A DNA stretch of 64,000 bases, taken from NCBI GenBank assembly GCA_961205875.1, contig OY540821.1:16120001-16184000 (forward strand). The letters are read 5' to 3'. The position numbers were made by a program, and so were the translations under genes. Every line of letters begins with the position of its first letter. Position 1 is the stretch's first letter. This stretch comes from Sialis fuliginosa. Taxonomy: Eukaryota; Arthropoda; Insecta; Megaloptera; Sialidae. Under the pieces are notes generated by a model. It worked only from the letters and a program-made list of their open reading frames with translations. It was not told the origin of the DNA and ran no database searches. Of this stretch, positions 11,591 to 26,500 are shown in pieces.

Positions 11591-14500
11591 GTGATACATG
11601 TTGTTTAAAACTATTTTGTCTGGTGATTAAGTGGTCTCAAATTAATTTTTTTCTTCACTTTTTTTAATTTTTTTCAGAAGAAATAATAAGTTATTTTCAA
11701 TATTTATTATTTCCAAAATAACGAATTTTCATAAAAAAATTTTCAGACAAAAGTTTCATGGTTTCGAGGGAGCTAAATATTGACTATATGAGGTTAAATT
11801 TTTCTTTTTCAAATCCGAAGCCATATTTTTTGGTGCAAATTCGTAATTTACAAGGAAAAATAAGTAACTTTATTTATAAGAAAAATCACAAGAGAATAAA
11901 TGTACTTAAATCTAAGCAATGATTCTCAGAGAATTATTTTTATTCAAATTTATTATTAACTTTTTATAAAGTAAATTTTTTGAAATTATAAAGAAAAACA
12001 TGAATTACAAATAAAATAAAAATCCAAAAATTTCTCTTTGTTTTGCTCCATATCATAACATTTTCAGAAAAAATATTTCAAGTAAAAGTTGCTTATTTTT
12101 CCTCGTAAATTACGAATCTATTACAGACTAGCTAGCAAAATATTCTATCTTGCAAGCACTTTCAAATGGGGTATCAAATTTATATGACAGTTTTTTTTGA
12201 AGTTTTTGAGAGATAGGTGCATGCGCGGTAGGTAAAAACCAAGGAATGTAAAGTATATTTACTAACCTTAAGTAAAAACAATAAAAACCGATTTACCATG
12301 CATGCATCCTTTTGTCAAAAACTCCTAAAGAATTTTTATATATATGTTTGATACCCCATTCGCAAGCTAGAAAATTTTTTTTAGCTAGTCGATATACCGT
12401 ACATTAATTTTACTGAAAACAACTTAAAATGGACATTACCAGTATTAGAAATGAAGGACATAGGTACAGTCACCTGCATTAATGGTCTTGCAGTTTGTAT
12501 TCATTTTCGTTTATCACAAACTTAGTAGGCTCCTCCCATTTGATTATTATAATATTTAAATCATTTCTCCATGTATCAAACAAAGACAGATATTTTGAAA
12601 TTCATTTGCTACTCTTCGTTTATAGTACTCATATATATTTGTGCAATTAAATTATTATGTAATCTATTGAAAATTGTGTACGTAAATTTTGTGGTAATAA
12701 ATATTTGATATTCCGAATTTTAGTATTTAAATATATTAAACTTGATAGAAAAAGATAACCGATGATGTCTGTCTTTAAATTTGGAATCTGTTGTAAGCGA
12801 TTCTAGCCTTTAGGGTGCCAGACGAGTTCTGCAGGCGACTGTACATTGAATTAAATTAACAACAATTTGAGACATTTAATACACCAAAACTCAACCAAAA
12901 TTCCCTCCAAACAATCAAAACTGTTTCGAACGTATCTCCATCCTTAATTCCGTTTGTACCAACACTCCAAAACCTATACAAAATGCCCACCCAACATCTA
13001 GAACCGTATTCATATACGTATATAACTCTAAATGTAGAAACATCACCGCGGAAGCTCGTCTAACAATCACAACGATGTCCAGATCAAGCATTCGGCTCGT
13101 TGCACTGCTAACACAATACGACAGCATTATTACCCCGAGGGAGGTTGGGGATGGGTCATTGTTCTGTGCGCTCTCGTAGCTCAAACTCTGGCCCATGGAC
13201 TGCACCAAGCCAGTGGGACGCTCATCACGGAGACGATGAAGAAGTTCAAAGACGTAGAAATCGTGCAAGCAGGTGTGTGTGCCATTTTTAAAATTGTTTT
13301 TAAAATGAGGTCATAAAATATATATAAAAAAAATTGTTTTTATTTACTTGCGGTAATTTTGTTAAGAACTATGATTTGATTGTAATAGCTTCGAAAAACC
13401 AAGATTGGTATTTTTTATGCGAAATTTCGCTTCAAGCCAATTTTTTATCAATTTGAATACAGTCGATCTCATTTGAGAGCTAAGTAATTGTAGTTTATGA
13501 AAATAACCCCAAGTATCCCCCACTCTAATTTTCAGTGGGGGCCGTAAATACCCCACGATACCAGTTACGTTTATAAAATTTACGATATCAGTTAAGGGTT
13601 TTAACATAAAGCTCTGAAAACTAGGCATTTTTCGTGTTTTAATTTAAAGTGCAGTGGGGTAAGTGCAGACCGGTTGGACTTTGAACCCATATATTTTCAA
13701 TATGTTATATAAATACTGAATATTTTCAGTATCAAATGATTATGCAGTTATTACTGACTAGTTTAAATTGAATAGGACGTCAATTTTCTTTGTATATTTG
13801 CATTATGATAGGAAATTGTAAAAAATGTCAACTACAGTGCACTTGCCCCATTTTCGGGGCAAGTGCATACCGGTAGTTAAAAACGCTTTGAAGCATTATA
13901 TCATATGCTATGGGGCAAGAGCAGAATTGTAAATACGCCTAGTTTAAAATGCTTTTTACCGCATCAAGATACGTTGTTTAGTTTTGGAGTAGTGAACTTT
14001 TTAAACAAGTTGGTATTAACTTTTAGTAGTTAGTAGTTCACTACATATTAGCTATTACAATTTCACTCGTATTATAATAAAAAGAACCCGTCTCTGCACT
14101 TACCCCACTGCACCTTACAGAAATTGATAAAGAAGTGATAATGAATTTTTCAATATCCAAATCAATTTTAATTTATATTATTGATAAACCATAAAAATAA
14201 ATGTAAATTTATTTATTTTTATTTTTTTGAAAATAAAGACTTCATTAAAAAAATATATATAGATACAGTTTTTCTGAACCATCAAAAGTTTATACTTTGA
14301 TTTCTAACACAAACAAGGGTATATTAAAAAAAAACTTTTAGAAATATCTGATGAGTATTTATATTAATTCTAGGACCCTATTTCCAAGATATAGTTAAAA
14401 TAGCAAATCACAATGACATGGCATTACCCTTTTAAAACTTACAGAGGCTTGTATAATATCAACATAGTTAATAAAACAATATTACCATGATATAGCAAAC

Positions 14501-17500
14501 CTCTTCCATCCTAACTTTTTTTTTATTTCTCTTGAAGCAGTTAAGAAAACGTTGGTCTCATTGTTCACGAGATAAGTTTTAACTTGTTTTGTTAATTTTG
14601 ATGAATTAAACAGCGCCGTTTAATTTTATGTGGTATCCGTAACAGATATTTAATTTAAATGGAATGTTCCAAAGTAATACTTTTTTATTTATTTTTTGTA
14701 CGTTTGAATGAAATTTAATTATTAATGTTTTTTTTTTCATTTCAATTCAAAAATTAAATTGTATATAATATTGAATAAAGTATAAACTGCTGTACCCACC
14801 ACAATACATTTTTTAATTGTATGGAATAAAAAATTTTGAAAAAATAGTTAGACCATAAATTTTAATAATTATAAAAATTATCAAAAATAATTTAAAAAAT
14901 TCAAAAATTTGTTTCAGTAATGTGTGAATTTAGGTCGAAACATTTAAAAAAAGTATCGCGGCATGACGGCCACAACAATTTATTATATTTTTTAAGTCAA
15001 TTATAGAATGAACTAATACAATATCGTTAAAATTTTATAGAACATAAATTCGTAGAAGTATATATTTGTTTTGATATATAGAAAACAAATAGTAAAAGTA
15101 TATTCGTATGCATCAAGATCGTTTTAGTGCGAACCCTTGTATTAAGTTAAAAAGCGTAGAGACTGGAGTCTATTTTTATACCCCTCCCTGCTTCTTTAAT
15201 TATATTGAAGTTATTATAGAATTTTTTACACAGCATTTTAAACTGTGATTCTTAAATGAACAGTACATAAGCCAGAATGATTTAGTTCAGTGGTTCCAAA
15301 ACTTTGTTAATTGCGGATCCCTATTCCCTACAATATCCTACTACGGATTTCCTTCGTCTGTAAATTATAAGTTAATGCTCCAATGATCTTCAAAAGTTGT
15401 AAATTGCATTCACACTAGCAAACCCCGAAAAGTCCACGAAAATAATATTTGAACCACTGTTTTATTCTTCTTAATTTATGATAGGGTGAGTCGAAAATAA
15501 GAAAAACCAAATTTGTTTAAACTCAATATCTCTAATTTAACTTCTAATTTCAAAATAAAAATTAGTTACCTAGCATACATAGTAATTTCATTATTTCTGA
15601 ATATAGCAACTGAATTCTGTCAAGGTGCCATACTGTCAGTTAAGTGTTCAAATTGGTCAAACCAATAATTTACCTTTAATTGTTAGATATCTATCGTTTG
15701 TGAAACTAAGCATTATATTTAACATTTTTTTTCTGAAAAGTATACTTCAATTACTTTGGCATCTTTAGCAAAACGTAAAACTGGTTGCTTTTGCCAATTT
15801 AGTTTTCAAATAGTGAGTTTATTTTAGAAATAATTAATCTGAATAATTTTTTAATTATGGTCAAATATGCGGAGGTTAGTTAATTTCAGTAAAAACGATT
15901 TTTTTATAATTTCTATTCACATAAAAATCAAACAAGCTTTGAAAGTAATTTATTCTAATAGTTTCTCATTTACATACAATAACATATCTAGTTACTGTTG
16001 CAAAAAAAAAATAAAAAAAAAACACAAACAAAAGATGACAGACAAAAGAGAAATTCTAAATACTGCATCATTATTTTTTTACTATATTTATACTGTAGAT
16101 ATACAGTTACATATTTATATAATGAATACCGCCTTTATATGAATTATATTTTTGTTTTCTTTGAGTAACATAACCCTAAAATTATAGACTTAATAAAACA
16201 AGCCCTTGAATAGGGATAGTAAAATATATAATCTATGTATATTAAAAATACCTTATAATCCTTTTGTTGCATTGTTCTATAGATAAATTTAGTTCATAAG
16301 AAATGATAGTTTACATAAAATCGTTTTTTAACCTTTTCTCAATTATTATTATCCTTAGTGTCCTCAGAAATCGATTTCAACTAAGAATTTTAACTCTTCT
16401 TGGAAAGTGTTTATCATAATTCACATAAAATGTTAAATGTAGCTTGCATTATTAAAATAACGACCTTTGTATTTTCCCATTGTGGAAATTTTCTCGCTGG
16501 ATCGTTTCAAGAAAATTCGAAAAAAGTATAAAGCATTTAGTCTATATAAAAAAAGGATATAAAAACCACAATTGTCTATCTGTAAAAGAAATAACTCAAT
16601 TGACAATGTGACTTACTATAAGTCCACTTTAGTGTATTAGTGAAGTGTTTCATAGAAAATGTATCAATAAATTAAAAATAAATTGATTCAAAATCACGTT
16701 TTGAACTAAAAACAGTGCTTAGTAGGTAAATAGTAGGTTAATTGTTGAACAATTTAAATAAAAACCCAAAAAGTATTCAAATAAATTGCCTGACATGTTA
16801 ACCATTTAATTTTTATACAATTTTACTAAAAAAAAATTACATACATTTTGCATTTTAATACTTTTTATAAAATGTTTTATATAAAACTATATTTTAACTT
16901 GAAATTATAATTTCATATTCTTTATTAATAACAAAACCAATATAATGCAGTTGTCGGTACCAATATACATTATTTAATCAAAAATAAAAAATAAATAAAA
17001 GTTAAGAAAAATGTAAGATATAAATTAAAATTAAAACATAAATATATCGCCCTGATCGTGATTGGCATTTTTTTATTGGCTTCTACCTGTAATTAATAAA
17101 TTTTTAATTAGGGTACATGTGCAAATAGATTCAAGCTATTATTACACATGTAAACATAATAACAATAAGTTATTTTTGGTACATAAAACTATTATTAGAA
17201 TTGACTACATACGTGAATTTGGGGTAAATAAATTTCGAATAGACGCTAGGTTTTAATTGTATTTCCGATTCTACTAGTTTCAATAGGTCACTATTTTGCT
17301 CCGTACTCTATTATACGTGACGGCATGTACACACAGGGCTGTATTCAGTAAAAAAGAGATTTTACAAACAAAAGATAAGGTAAAGGTACCAGTTATGCCA
17401 GTCATAAGAGCAAGTTTTAGTTTTTTTGGATTAACGGGCTTGTTTTTTGTAATTCTCATGAACTCATGTTCCTGATAAAACAAGTAACTCTTTATTTAAT

Positions 17501-20500
17501 CAATTTAATTACCAAAGTCACCAAATATAGTTTGTATATTAGTTATAGCCTTTTATTTTGTTCATGTTTTTTCTCCAGTAAGGGGCAATGGTAGAACACT
17601 TGCTAATGATTACAAAATGATAAGTACTACGACACAAAAGATATAAAAGAAAGAATCGTCAAATTTGAAACAATGTAAAGCAGTTTCTATGATAATATAA
17701 TAATTAATAAATAAATTATACTAATAATTAGTTTAAATGTCCACCATTTTGACACCTATTGGCCGATTGTCATCAAATCACGCTGTAAGACAGTTAAATG
17801 TATATTGATTAATATTCAGAAATGATAGTACCTAATCAAATATCAACAAATATTTCTAATTCAGTACATTTAATTAAAAATTTGCCAATAATAATTTTAT
17901 TAATGTTTGTATAGTTTACTATTTTCCTTAATACACCTATGTCTAAGATGCAATTCTATGTTATATATTCGATTTGTAATATGCAGTATGGATCAATGAG
18001 TATTCCAGATGTATTTTCTTACAACCATTTGTCTCAAATGATTTTTCTTTAGTCATTTATGGAAGACATTAAGTTCTACGATGTATTCAATACAGAGGTA
18101 TACCTTAACACTTTATCGGCAGAAGAATATTACAAGAAATTCAATCTTAATTAATGTGCAACTATCAAATTATTATGTCAAATATCTTTGACAAATAATT
18201 GTTTATATTTGTTTGATAATATACGAGATTTTGTTCTATTACAATATCCGAGAAAAAAATTTAGATCTGGAGTGCAGTGGCGTAGCGAGAGGGGGGGGGG
18301 GGGCAAGAGGGTCTATCATGCCCCGGGCGCCACTTACAGAAGGGCGCCAAATGGTCTTTAAGACCAACCTTTTAAATAAATTAAAACTGAAGACCTTTTT
18401 TTTTAGTCATGCCTTATAAAATTATTATTATTTTTTATTTTATTATTTTCGGGGGCGCCAAAATGGTATCGTGCCCTGGGCGCCAATTATGCTTGCTACG
18501 CCACTGCTGGAGTGATCAATTCAGATCAACGTGACTTCTCGCAGTTGCTGGGTTCGAAGAGCAATTTTAATTCAGTATATGAATTAATATAATACATATA
18601 TTGAATTATATATATAAAGTATATAGACTAATATTCAGTTACAGGTGTTTTTCTTCGAACCCAGTTACTGCAGGAAGTCAAGCTGTGTGTGGTACAAAAA
18701 TATTAGGAAAAATAAAGATCTACGTAGATCTATGTTGATCTGTTCCAAAATGAAGATCGAGTAGATAAAATTTATTTAAAAATTGAATTAAATTTACATT
18801 TGCAGTTCTGGAAATAACGTGTTAAGTTGTTTATAGTTGAAATTATGTTTTATTCAAAAACGTTATCATTATTTTTTCTCTCGATGTATTTTTATGCCGT
18901 TCAGATGGTACATAAGCATGTTAGGCCGATAATAAAATTTTATTGAAATGGTATAACAGTGTTAAAACAGATACAGTTAAATGCATTTCTTTAGTTTAAG
19001 ATTATTAAAGTATCTTGAATTTGCATACATTTATAAACATTATGTATTATGATAATATTTTTGATTTTTTAAATCTTCTGTATTAATTAAATTCATAATA
19101 AATTCACAAATGTGTATTTACAGTGGGAAATCAAGTTACTTAAATCACAGAATATTTTTTTATATAACTAAAATTGTATATAATTAATTTTTTAACAAAA
19201 TTTTTACAAGAGGGCAACATTTTACATGTTCAGTAAAAATTTTTTTATTTCTAGCTTATATAGTTTACGAGATATTTTAATTTAACTGAAAAGTACGGAC
19301 GGACGGACGACAAAGTGAACACTTATGGAATCAACACTAGCTAACTATCATAAATATTATATCCTTCTGAAATGGTGGATCAATAAAAATAAAAATAAAA
19401 AATCTTTTGACGCTATTTAAAAGGGGGCAAATTGTTTATAATTTATTTTTTTGTGGAAAAATATATAGTGGGATCTGTATAATGATGCTGAAACCAAAAG
19501 AAAAATAGCACAAACCGCATTTACGTTTTTTTTTTCGAAAATATAAATTATAACTAGATTACCTTTTTGAATTATTTGATATCAATTTTTACATTTTCCA
19601 TAAGAAATATTTATACCGAGATAAATCCATTAATTTTCATCAATTTTCATGATTCCTATAATAATCTAAAAACGTTTCTAAACTCACCAAATTCTTTATA
19701 ATTGGTACTAAGGAGCTAAATAATATTGCCTTCAATAATATTCTTCCCTCTTCAAGTTTATCAAAATTAAAAATCTAAAAAACCTGAGTTAGTACATTTA
19801 ACTTGAACCACCTCTATGAAAGTCAACGATCTAGATAATCTGCACACATCGGATTTTTCAGTTGCACTCCGAGATATAAATGAGAAAACATACATTTTAC
19901 TTTCCTGGTCGAAAGCCGAGGATGCAAAGGACATTTGCAAGACGCGCTCTTGAGAATATAACCGAAGATCTATATCAGTCACTTCCGGGGTACTTTTTAC
20001 CTAAAAAGGACAACGATATCTGTCTACAAGCTCGTTTTAAAATTCTAATGGGGTAGAAATACCGTACTAGACATTTATGGCGTGTATTACAATATAAATA
20101 GTGATGTACTACAACTTCAATATTTAACATTTGTAAAAATTAGTACTGAATCATAAATTAATCATTTTACTTCCATATTCTGAAAGAAATGGAAGTATTG
20201 TAATACCATCGAAAAATCGTGTCCGAGAAAATGACAAATTCTGATTGTACTAACTTCAAAACGTAAAGAAAAGTTAATTTCCGCATGGCGGCTATGCGTG
20301 TGTCTGTGTGTCAGGATGTAGATTTTTGCACCAATCTGAATTATTTTTGGGGAAAATATTTGTCTCAGTGAGTACCCCAGACCTATTGATTTTGGTGCTA
20401 ATCGGATTAGGGGTTTTAGAAATATTTGAAATGTTGTAACTTTTTTCGTCTAAAAAGCGAACATTGTGAGTATTATCTCACTAATTTTGATAAGACTTGG

Positions 20501-23500
20501 TACATTTGTAGTTCAATTGAACCTAAAGGACATTAATTATTTGTACTATTTTTTAATATATTATTTTATATGTGAATTTGAATACCTATAAAAGTAATGT
20601 TAAATTATAAAATGGAAAAGTGCAAGCAATCTAGACTGTATTTATATTTCTTATGCACAAACTGCAGCTTTCTTTTAAACGCAAGGGTCCATGAAAATTC
20701 ATAGCCATATAATGTTTTATTAAGGTCCTGAAATTAGATTTTTCCTACTGCTCTTTTGCATTTTGCTGATAAGTTTTTTTAGTATTGCGATATATTTTTT
20801 CGTATGTATTTTAACTGTCCTTAAAAAATCCGGACAGTTTTTGGATTAAAATCAGTCAGAATGTGTCAGAAGTAATAGAATTATTTGAAAAGAAGATTTG
20901 AACCCTTGTATTGAAAGTTATTTTATTTTTCTGACGGATGAATATAAAAATACATATAAATCATATAACCTTTCAAAAATTTTGTATTCAAATCCGTCAA
21001 GCAACCGAAAATAACAGAAAAAAAAATCAATTGACAGAAAATCTTAAGAAATATTAATCAAAACAATAATATTCGAAATAAAAAAAGGAGATGAAAGTAA
21101 TATAATATCTTACTTTAATAATATATAAAAATTAACAAAATCTCTTTTAAATTTTCATTATCTTTTTAAATTTATATATACCCATAATTTCTCGGTCTCC
21201 CCCGCCGGTGTTATATGTATTCTGCACACAAATACCGCGATTAATTTAGACAGTGGCGTAGGTAATAAATGCGTTGTTTATTAACGAATACAGCCTGTAA
21301 TAAATTTTACGCCTAGGGTTGTAAAATACTGAAGGTGCAATAAAATGCATTTATTATTTTAACCAGTGTTGTCTACGCATTGTATATTATATACAGGGGT
21401 TCCATTTTTTAATCGCTCTTGTTTAATATTTTAAAAACAAAGCTAGACAAAAAAATGTGGAAACTTTTAAAGGGGGATTTCAGATGGCGCTATAAAAATT
21501 ATTTTTTATGGGATTCTCTATTTTTTATTGCAGAAGCATATTCTTCAAGAAAAAAATAAAAAACTTTAGTTGTAATTTTTTTAATGTTTTTTTTGAGTTT
21601 TTAAGAATTAAAAAAATCTACAACTTTAGAGAAAAATTACAAAAAAATAATGTTTATTTTGATCTAATAATTCTATAGCTAATGTAAAATTAACCTGACT
21701 AGAAAATAAATAAATATCAGAACTTCAAAAATATTCTAAATTAGAATTAATCAACGTACGACACAAATTTTATCTAATATATGATCTAATCAAAAATGTT
21801 TTAGTATAAAATAAATTATTAAATGACAATGAATTCTTTGCTTCGTCTTTAATTTATACATTGGCCACGTCATATTACCGAATAAAAAGATATGATCTAA
21901 AGATAAAACATCAGCGTTTCCATATTTGGAACTGCTTCTATCTATTTTAAACTATCAAATTACCATAACTTCTATTTATATTTTTCTACATATGGCACAT
22001 ATTTAATAAATATTATTAGAACAAATATTTTAACAAATATTTAATAATTTATATCAATCAGGATGTAGGTGGAAAGAAAAGGGGCAGGTGAAGTTAGGGA
22101 GGGTTCATACATTTTTAATATAATATAAATTTTCTGTATAAAAACATTAATGTTTTCACTAGAAGTTTGGCCCTTTATTTTACATTATTTTGAGATAAAT
22201 TGTCATATTTATGTATGAATTTCATGGATCTTGGCTTCTGGGTGTAAGTCACGTCGGTTTGGTCGTGTTATCGGCCAACGTCTAGAATTGATTACATTAG
22301 ATATAGTTCAACTTGTAGTAAATGCTGCAGTTTCATGCTAAAAAAGTAATGGGTCAAAGCACTCTATTTTTTATTCAGGTATCTATTTTTTGCAAGCAAT
22401 TTTAAACGTATAAAAAAGTGAAACAAATATTTCGCAATAAACAACGTAAAAACAAAGCACAGATGCAATAAAATTTGTTCTATTGTTTTAAAGATAAATG
22501 CGCATGTACTTCGGCCAACTATAAATATCACGTAATGGGTCTTTTTCAAACAAAAACAACAAAATTTTTATAAAAATTAAGAAAAGGATTCGAAAAGATT
22601 GTATCTAGAATCGTGATAGTAGAAATTGTCTTGAGAAACATATGTAGAAATAGGTGCATACAAGATCTTACTTATCGATAAAATGTATACAGGGGCGAGT
22701 CTAGGAGTGGATGCCCCAAATGCTCAATTAAAATATCGTGAGCCCCGGCCTAAAACATTCTACAAAAACGTCTACCAAGTAAATGCACAGTACTTCCTCG
22801 TGCTAAATGTATCAAAAGTAGTTAATTATTGAACGATTTAAATAAAAACTATGCCATGGTTAACCATTTAATTTTCATACAATTTTATTTAAAAATATTA
22901 ATTTTGGACAGTGGTTATTTTTTCGTATATTTTTAATTTTTTACAATTTCAATTTTTTAATTAATATGTCAAAGTAAAATCAGTTGTAAAAAAACAAATG
23001 AAAATTGAAATGCCGCCACAAAATTTAATAAAATAGTCATTAGTATTTTGTTTTCAAATTTATATCTGCCAAAAAATATTATTATAATTTTGTCTAGGAT
23101 GTTTACTTTTGAAAACAAAATACTGTTGATTAATTTAAAATTTATCAGTTAGTTTCGAGGCGGCATTTCAAAATGCACCAATCACACTTCGTTTAATTTG
23201 ACCAAAGGTTACTACAACATTTCTAATTGTTAAATTTCCTATGTCTTAATCAACTTGGAATACACTGTATAAAGCATAATCTATAATACACAAAATATAA
23301 AATTATGTTTTTTATGTACTAAAAAAGATATAACTCCTTTTAACACAAACCATGTGTTAGAACATTTTGGTGAAAGTACAGAGAAAGGGAAAACGTGGGT
23401 AAAAAAGGGAAGAGGGAGTACAAAAAGAAAAGAAAAAACCCTAAACAACCGTTGCATGTGGTTTTGACGTCTGGTCGCATTAAATGGCTTATACTTTCAG

Positions 23501-26500
23501 GAATTTGGTGCATCGTTCACGGTTATAATAATTTATAAATAATCATAATATACTTTTGTGGAAGAACTAACGCTATGTTTTATATCAGCGGTTCCCAATT
23601 TGATACAGAAATAATGAAAATAATAATACAATACAGTGGCATATTTTGTCAATCCTCCCCCTCCTATTAACAAAAAAAAACTAGTTATGAAACACCTTTT
23701 TAAAATAAATTATTACATATTTATATAGTAACAAAATGATTCTACGTCTTATTTTTTTGTATTTTAGTCGATATTTGTATGACGAGTTGAAGTTTACTGC
23801 AGGAAATTTCACTAAAAAATTTAGAATTTTTGATTTCGTTAAAAGTATGTTTTTTGTATAGAAAATGACGTGAAAAGTTGACTGCTTCAAACCGCAGGTC
23901 TGTATCTCAAACCGTTCTCGAGATATAGCCTCTCAAAGTTTTAGTTTTTTCAAATTTTTGGAGAAAAAAGGCCATAACTTTTGAACGCGCGGTCGGAATT
24001 GATTTTAGTTGACGGATTTGGAATCAGCGTGTCAAAATCTATATAATGACGTGTATAATACTTTAAAATCCGACAAAAAAATTTTGGTCAAAAATCGACA
24101 TTTTTTTAAGATATACCCCTTTGAATTTTTTCGATTTTTCGCGAAATTTTTTTTTCCGAGTTTTAAGGTATTATACATGTCATTATATAGATTTTGACAC
24201 ACACTAAAATCAATTCCGACCACGCGTTCAAAAGTTATGGCCTTTTTTCTCAAAAAATTTGAAAAAACTAAAACTTTGAGAGGCTATATCTCGAGAACGG
24301 TTTGAGATACAGACCTGCGGTTTGAAACAGTCAACTTTTCGCGTCATTTTCTATACAATAAACATACTTTTAACGAAATCAAAAATTCGAAATTTTTTAG
24401 TGAAATTTCCTACACTGAACTTCATCTCGTCATACAAATATCGACTAAAATACAAGAAAATAAGATGTAGAATCATTAAGTTACTATATAAATACTATAT
24501 AAATAACGCGTTCAATAATTAGGGTCATTTTTATTCCAAATTTTGAAAACCGCGAGAAAAATGCTAGTTAATTATTTAAAAAAAACTCGAAATCTCATAT
24601 TTATACATTTATCCCGTTGTATTATGAAGTCACTCACTTTGCTTTCCATTAACAAATCATTTAGGTACAAACAATGTAGATGTTTTTACCCCAAATAATA
24701 AAAAAAAACTTCTATAGCCGTTGCGTAAAATCCATGTTGTACAAAAGATACACATTTATTCTGGCTGAACTGCATTTATCAGAAACACCAGTAGTAAAGT
24801 GTCGTTCTGCTGTGTTTTAGCACACCCCCTCCCCCCTATTCCCTCTTCTACTGTGAATGCAGAACGCAGTGAAAACTTCCCAGACCGCTATAAATAACTC
24901 GTATGGAGCTATCTCAAGCAATAAGTCAAAACTGTATAACAACAATAATGGAGTAGTCTCCCCTCACCCCCATTTTCCCCCAATTTTGCAACATTCCAAT
25001 CCCCAATCTGTAACAATATATTTATCCTTTGATTACAATGCACTAATGAATTTATCAAAAATATATATTAATGCAAAATTTGAGGCTTTGTATCAATATT
25101 TTGTACAATGTTAGATACAAAAAATACACTTGCGCTTGTTAATATTAATTAAATGAATTGAAAAAAATAATAATAGGATATTAGAATATATTCTCTATGA
25201 CCTAACGTTTTTAATTTTTTGATTAAAGTTTTTTAAATTGAATTAAACAATAAAAAGTAAATTTCGTATTAATTAATTAAGGTTCAGTGGGGTAAGTGCA
25301 TTAAAGGGTTATTTTTATTATAATACGAGTGAAATTGTAATAGCTAATATGTTGTGAACTACTAAAAGTTAATACCAACTTGTTTAAAAAGTTCACTACT
25401 CCAAAACTAAACAACGTATCTTGATGCGGTAAAATGCATTTTGTACTAGGCGTATTCATAATTCTGCTCTTGCCCCATAGCATATGAAATAATGCTTCAA
25501 AGCGTTTTTAACTACCGTTAATGCATTTGCTCCAAAAATGGGGCAAGTGCACTGTAGTTGACATTTTTTACAATTTCCTATCATAATGCAAATATACAAA
25601 GAAAATTGGCATCCTATTCAATTTAAACTAGTCAGTTATAACTGCACAATCATTTGATACTGAATATATTAAGTATTTATATAACAGATTGAAAATATAT
25701 TGGTTCAAAGTCCAAAAACCGTTCTGCACTTACCCCACTGCACCTTAATTGTATTTATATTCGTATAAATCATAAGAAATAACTATATTATACACACACA
25801 GACAGACAAACACTGAACGAAAAGTGTTTGTCTTGATCAGATCAATTATAAATTTTGAAATTGGAGAACACTTTTTTCGACTTATTTTAAAACGATCACA
25901 AAGCTTCTCATATCTTCAATATTGTGAGGAATCAATATAAAAGTTATAACAAATTAATTTTTTTATACATTATAGTAAATTTAATTAACGAGAGTTTTGG
26001 GGACCCGTTTCAACCAAACATAAAGATTCATTATTTCTAAGCTTAAAAAATATATAAAAAAAATCCTAACATGTCATTTTCTTTATTCCACACCCATTTT
26101 GTGTATATATATCCATTATGTATGATATATTATATCTGTTTATTTTTTGTGGGGAAAAAATAACCTAATATTTCATTTGAACTGTTGTTATATCACTTCT
26201 ACCGTAATATATATAATACCATATGTTGTAAATATTCGCATATGCACTTTACAAAATTATGGTATTCGAAATACGTCTTAATAACAAAGTGTATAGAAGA
26301 CTATAAATTATATTTGTACTAATGCATTTGTGTTAAGTATTAAGCTATTTTAGAAATTCACATTAACATAGTTCAAATTTCAGCGATTATTGAATTGAAA
26401 ATATTTCAGTACCTACTTAAAAAAAAAGTTACAATAATTAAATTATTTCAACTTAGTCTATAGAAAATAATACCACGCTCACGATTTAAATTTTATTCAC

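Larger units (their letters stand above)
11591..13037 (+). other. Intron 1 of the MCT-like gene
   Basis: 1447 bp, GTGATA...AAATGTAG. It contains an inverted repeat with arms at about 11838-11870 and 12086-12118 (TTCGTAATTTAC / GTAAATTACGAA), a foldback at 12124-12397, and a complete MITE at 12467-12841. Confidence 0.75.

Noticed and set aside
12915-13268. 117-codon minus-strand open frame over exon 2
   Set aside because: It is antisense to the strongly supported SLC16 exon with the EGGWGW motif.
23681-24522. Two similar about 70-codon open frames on opposite strands
   Set aside because: They are mirror images produced by the foldback; Lys/Ile-rich composition reflects AT-rich DNA.
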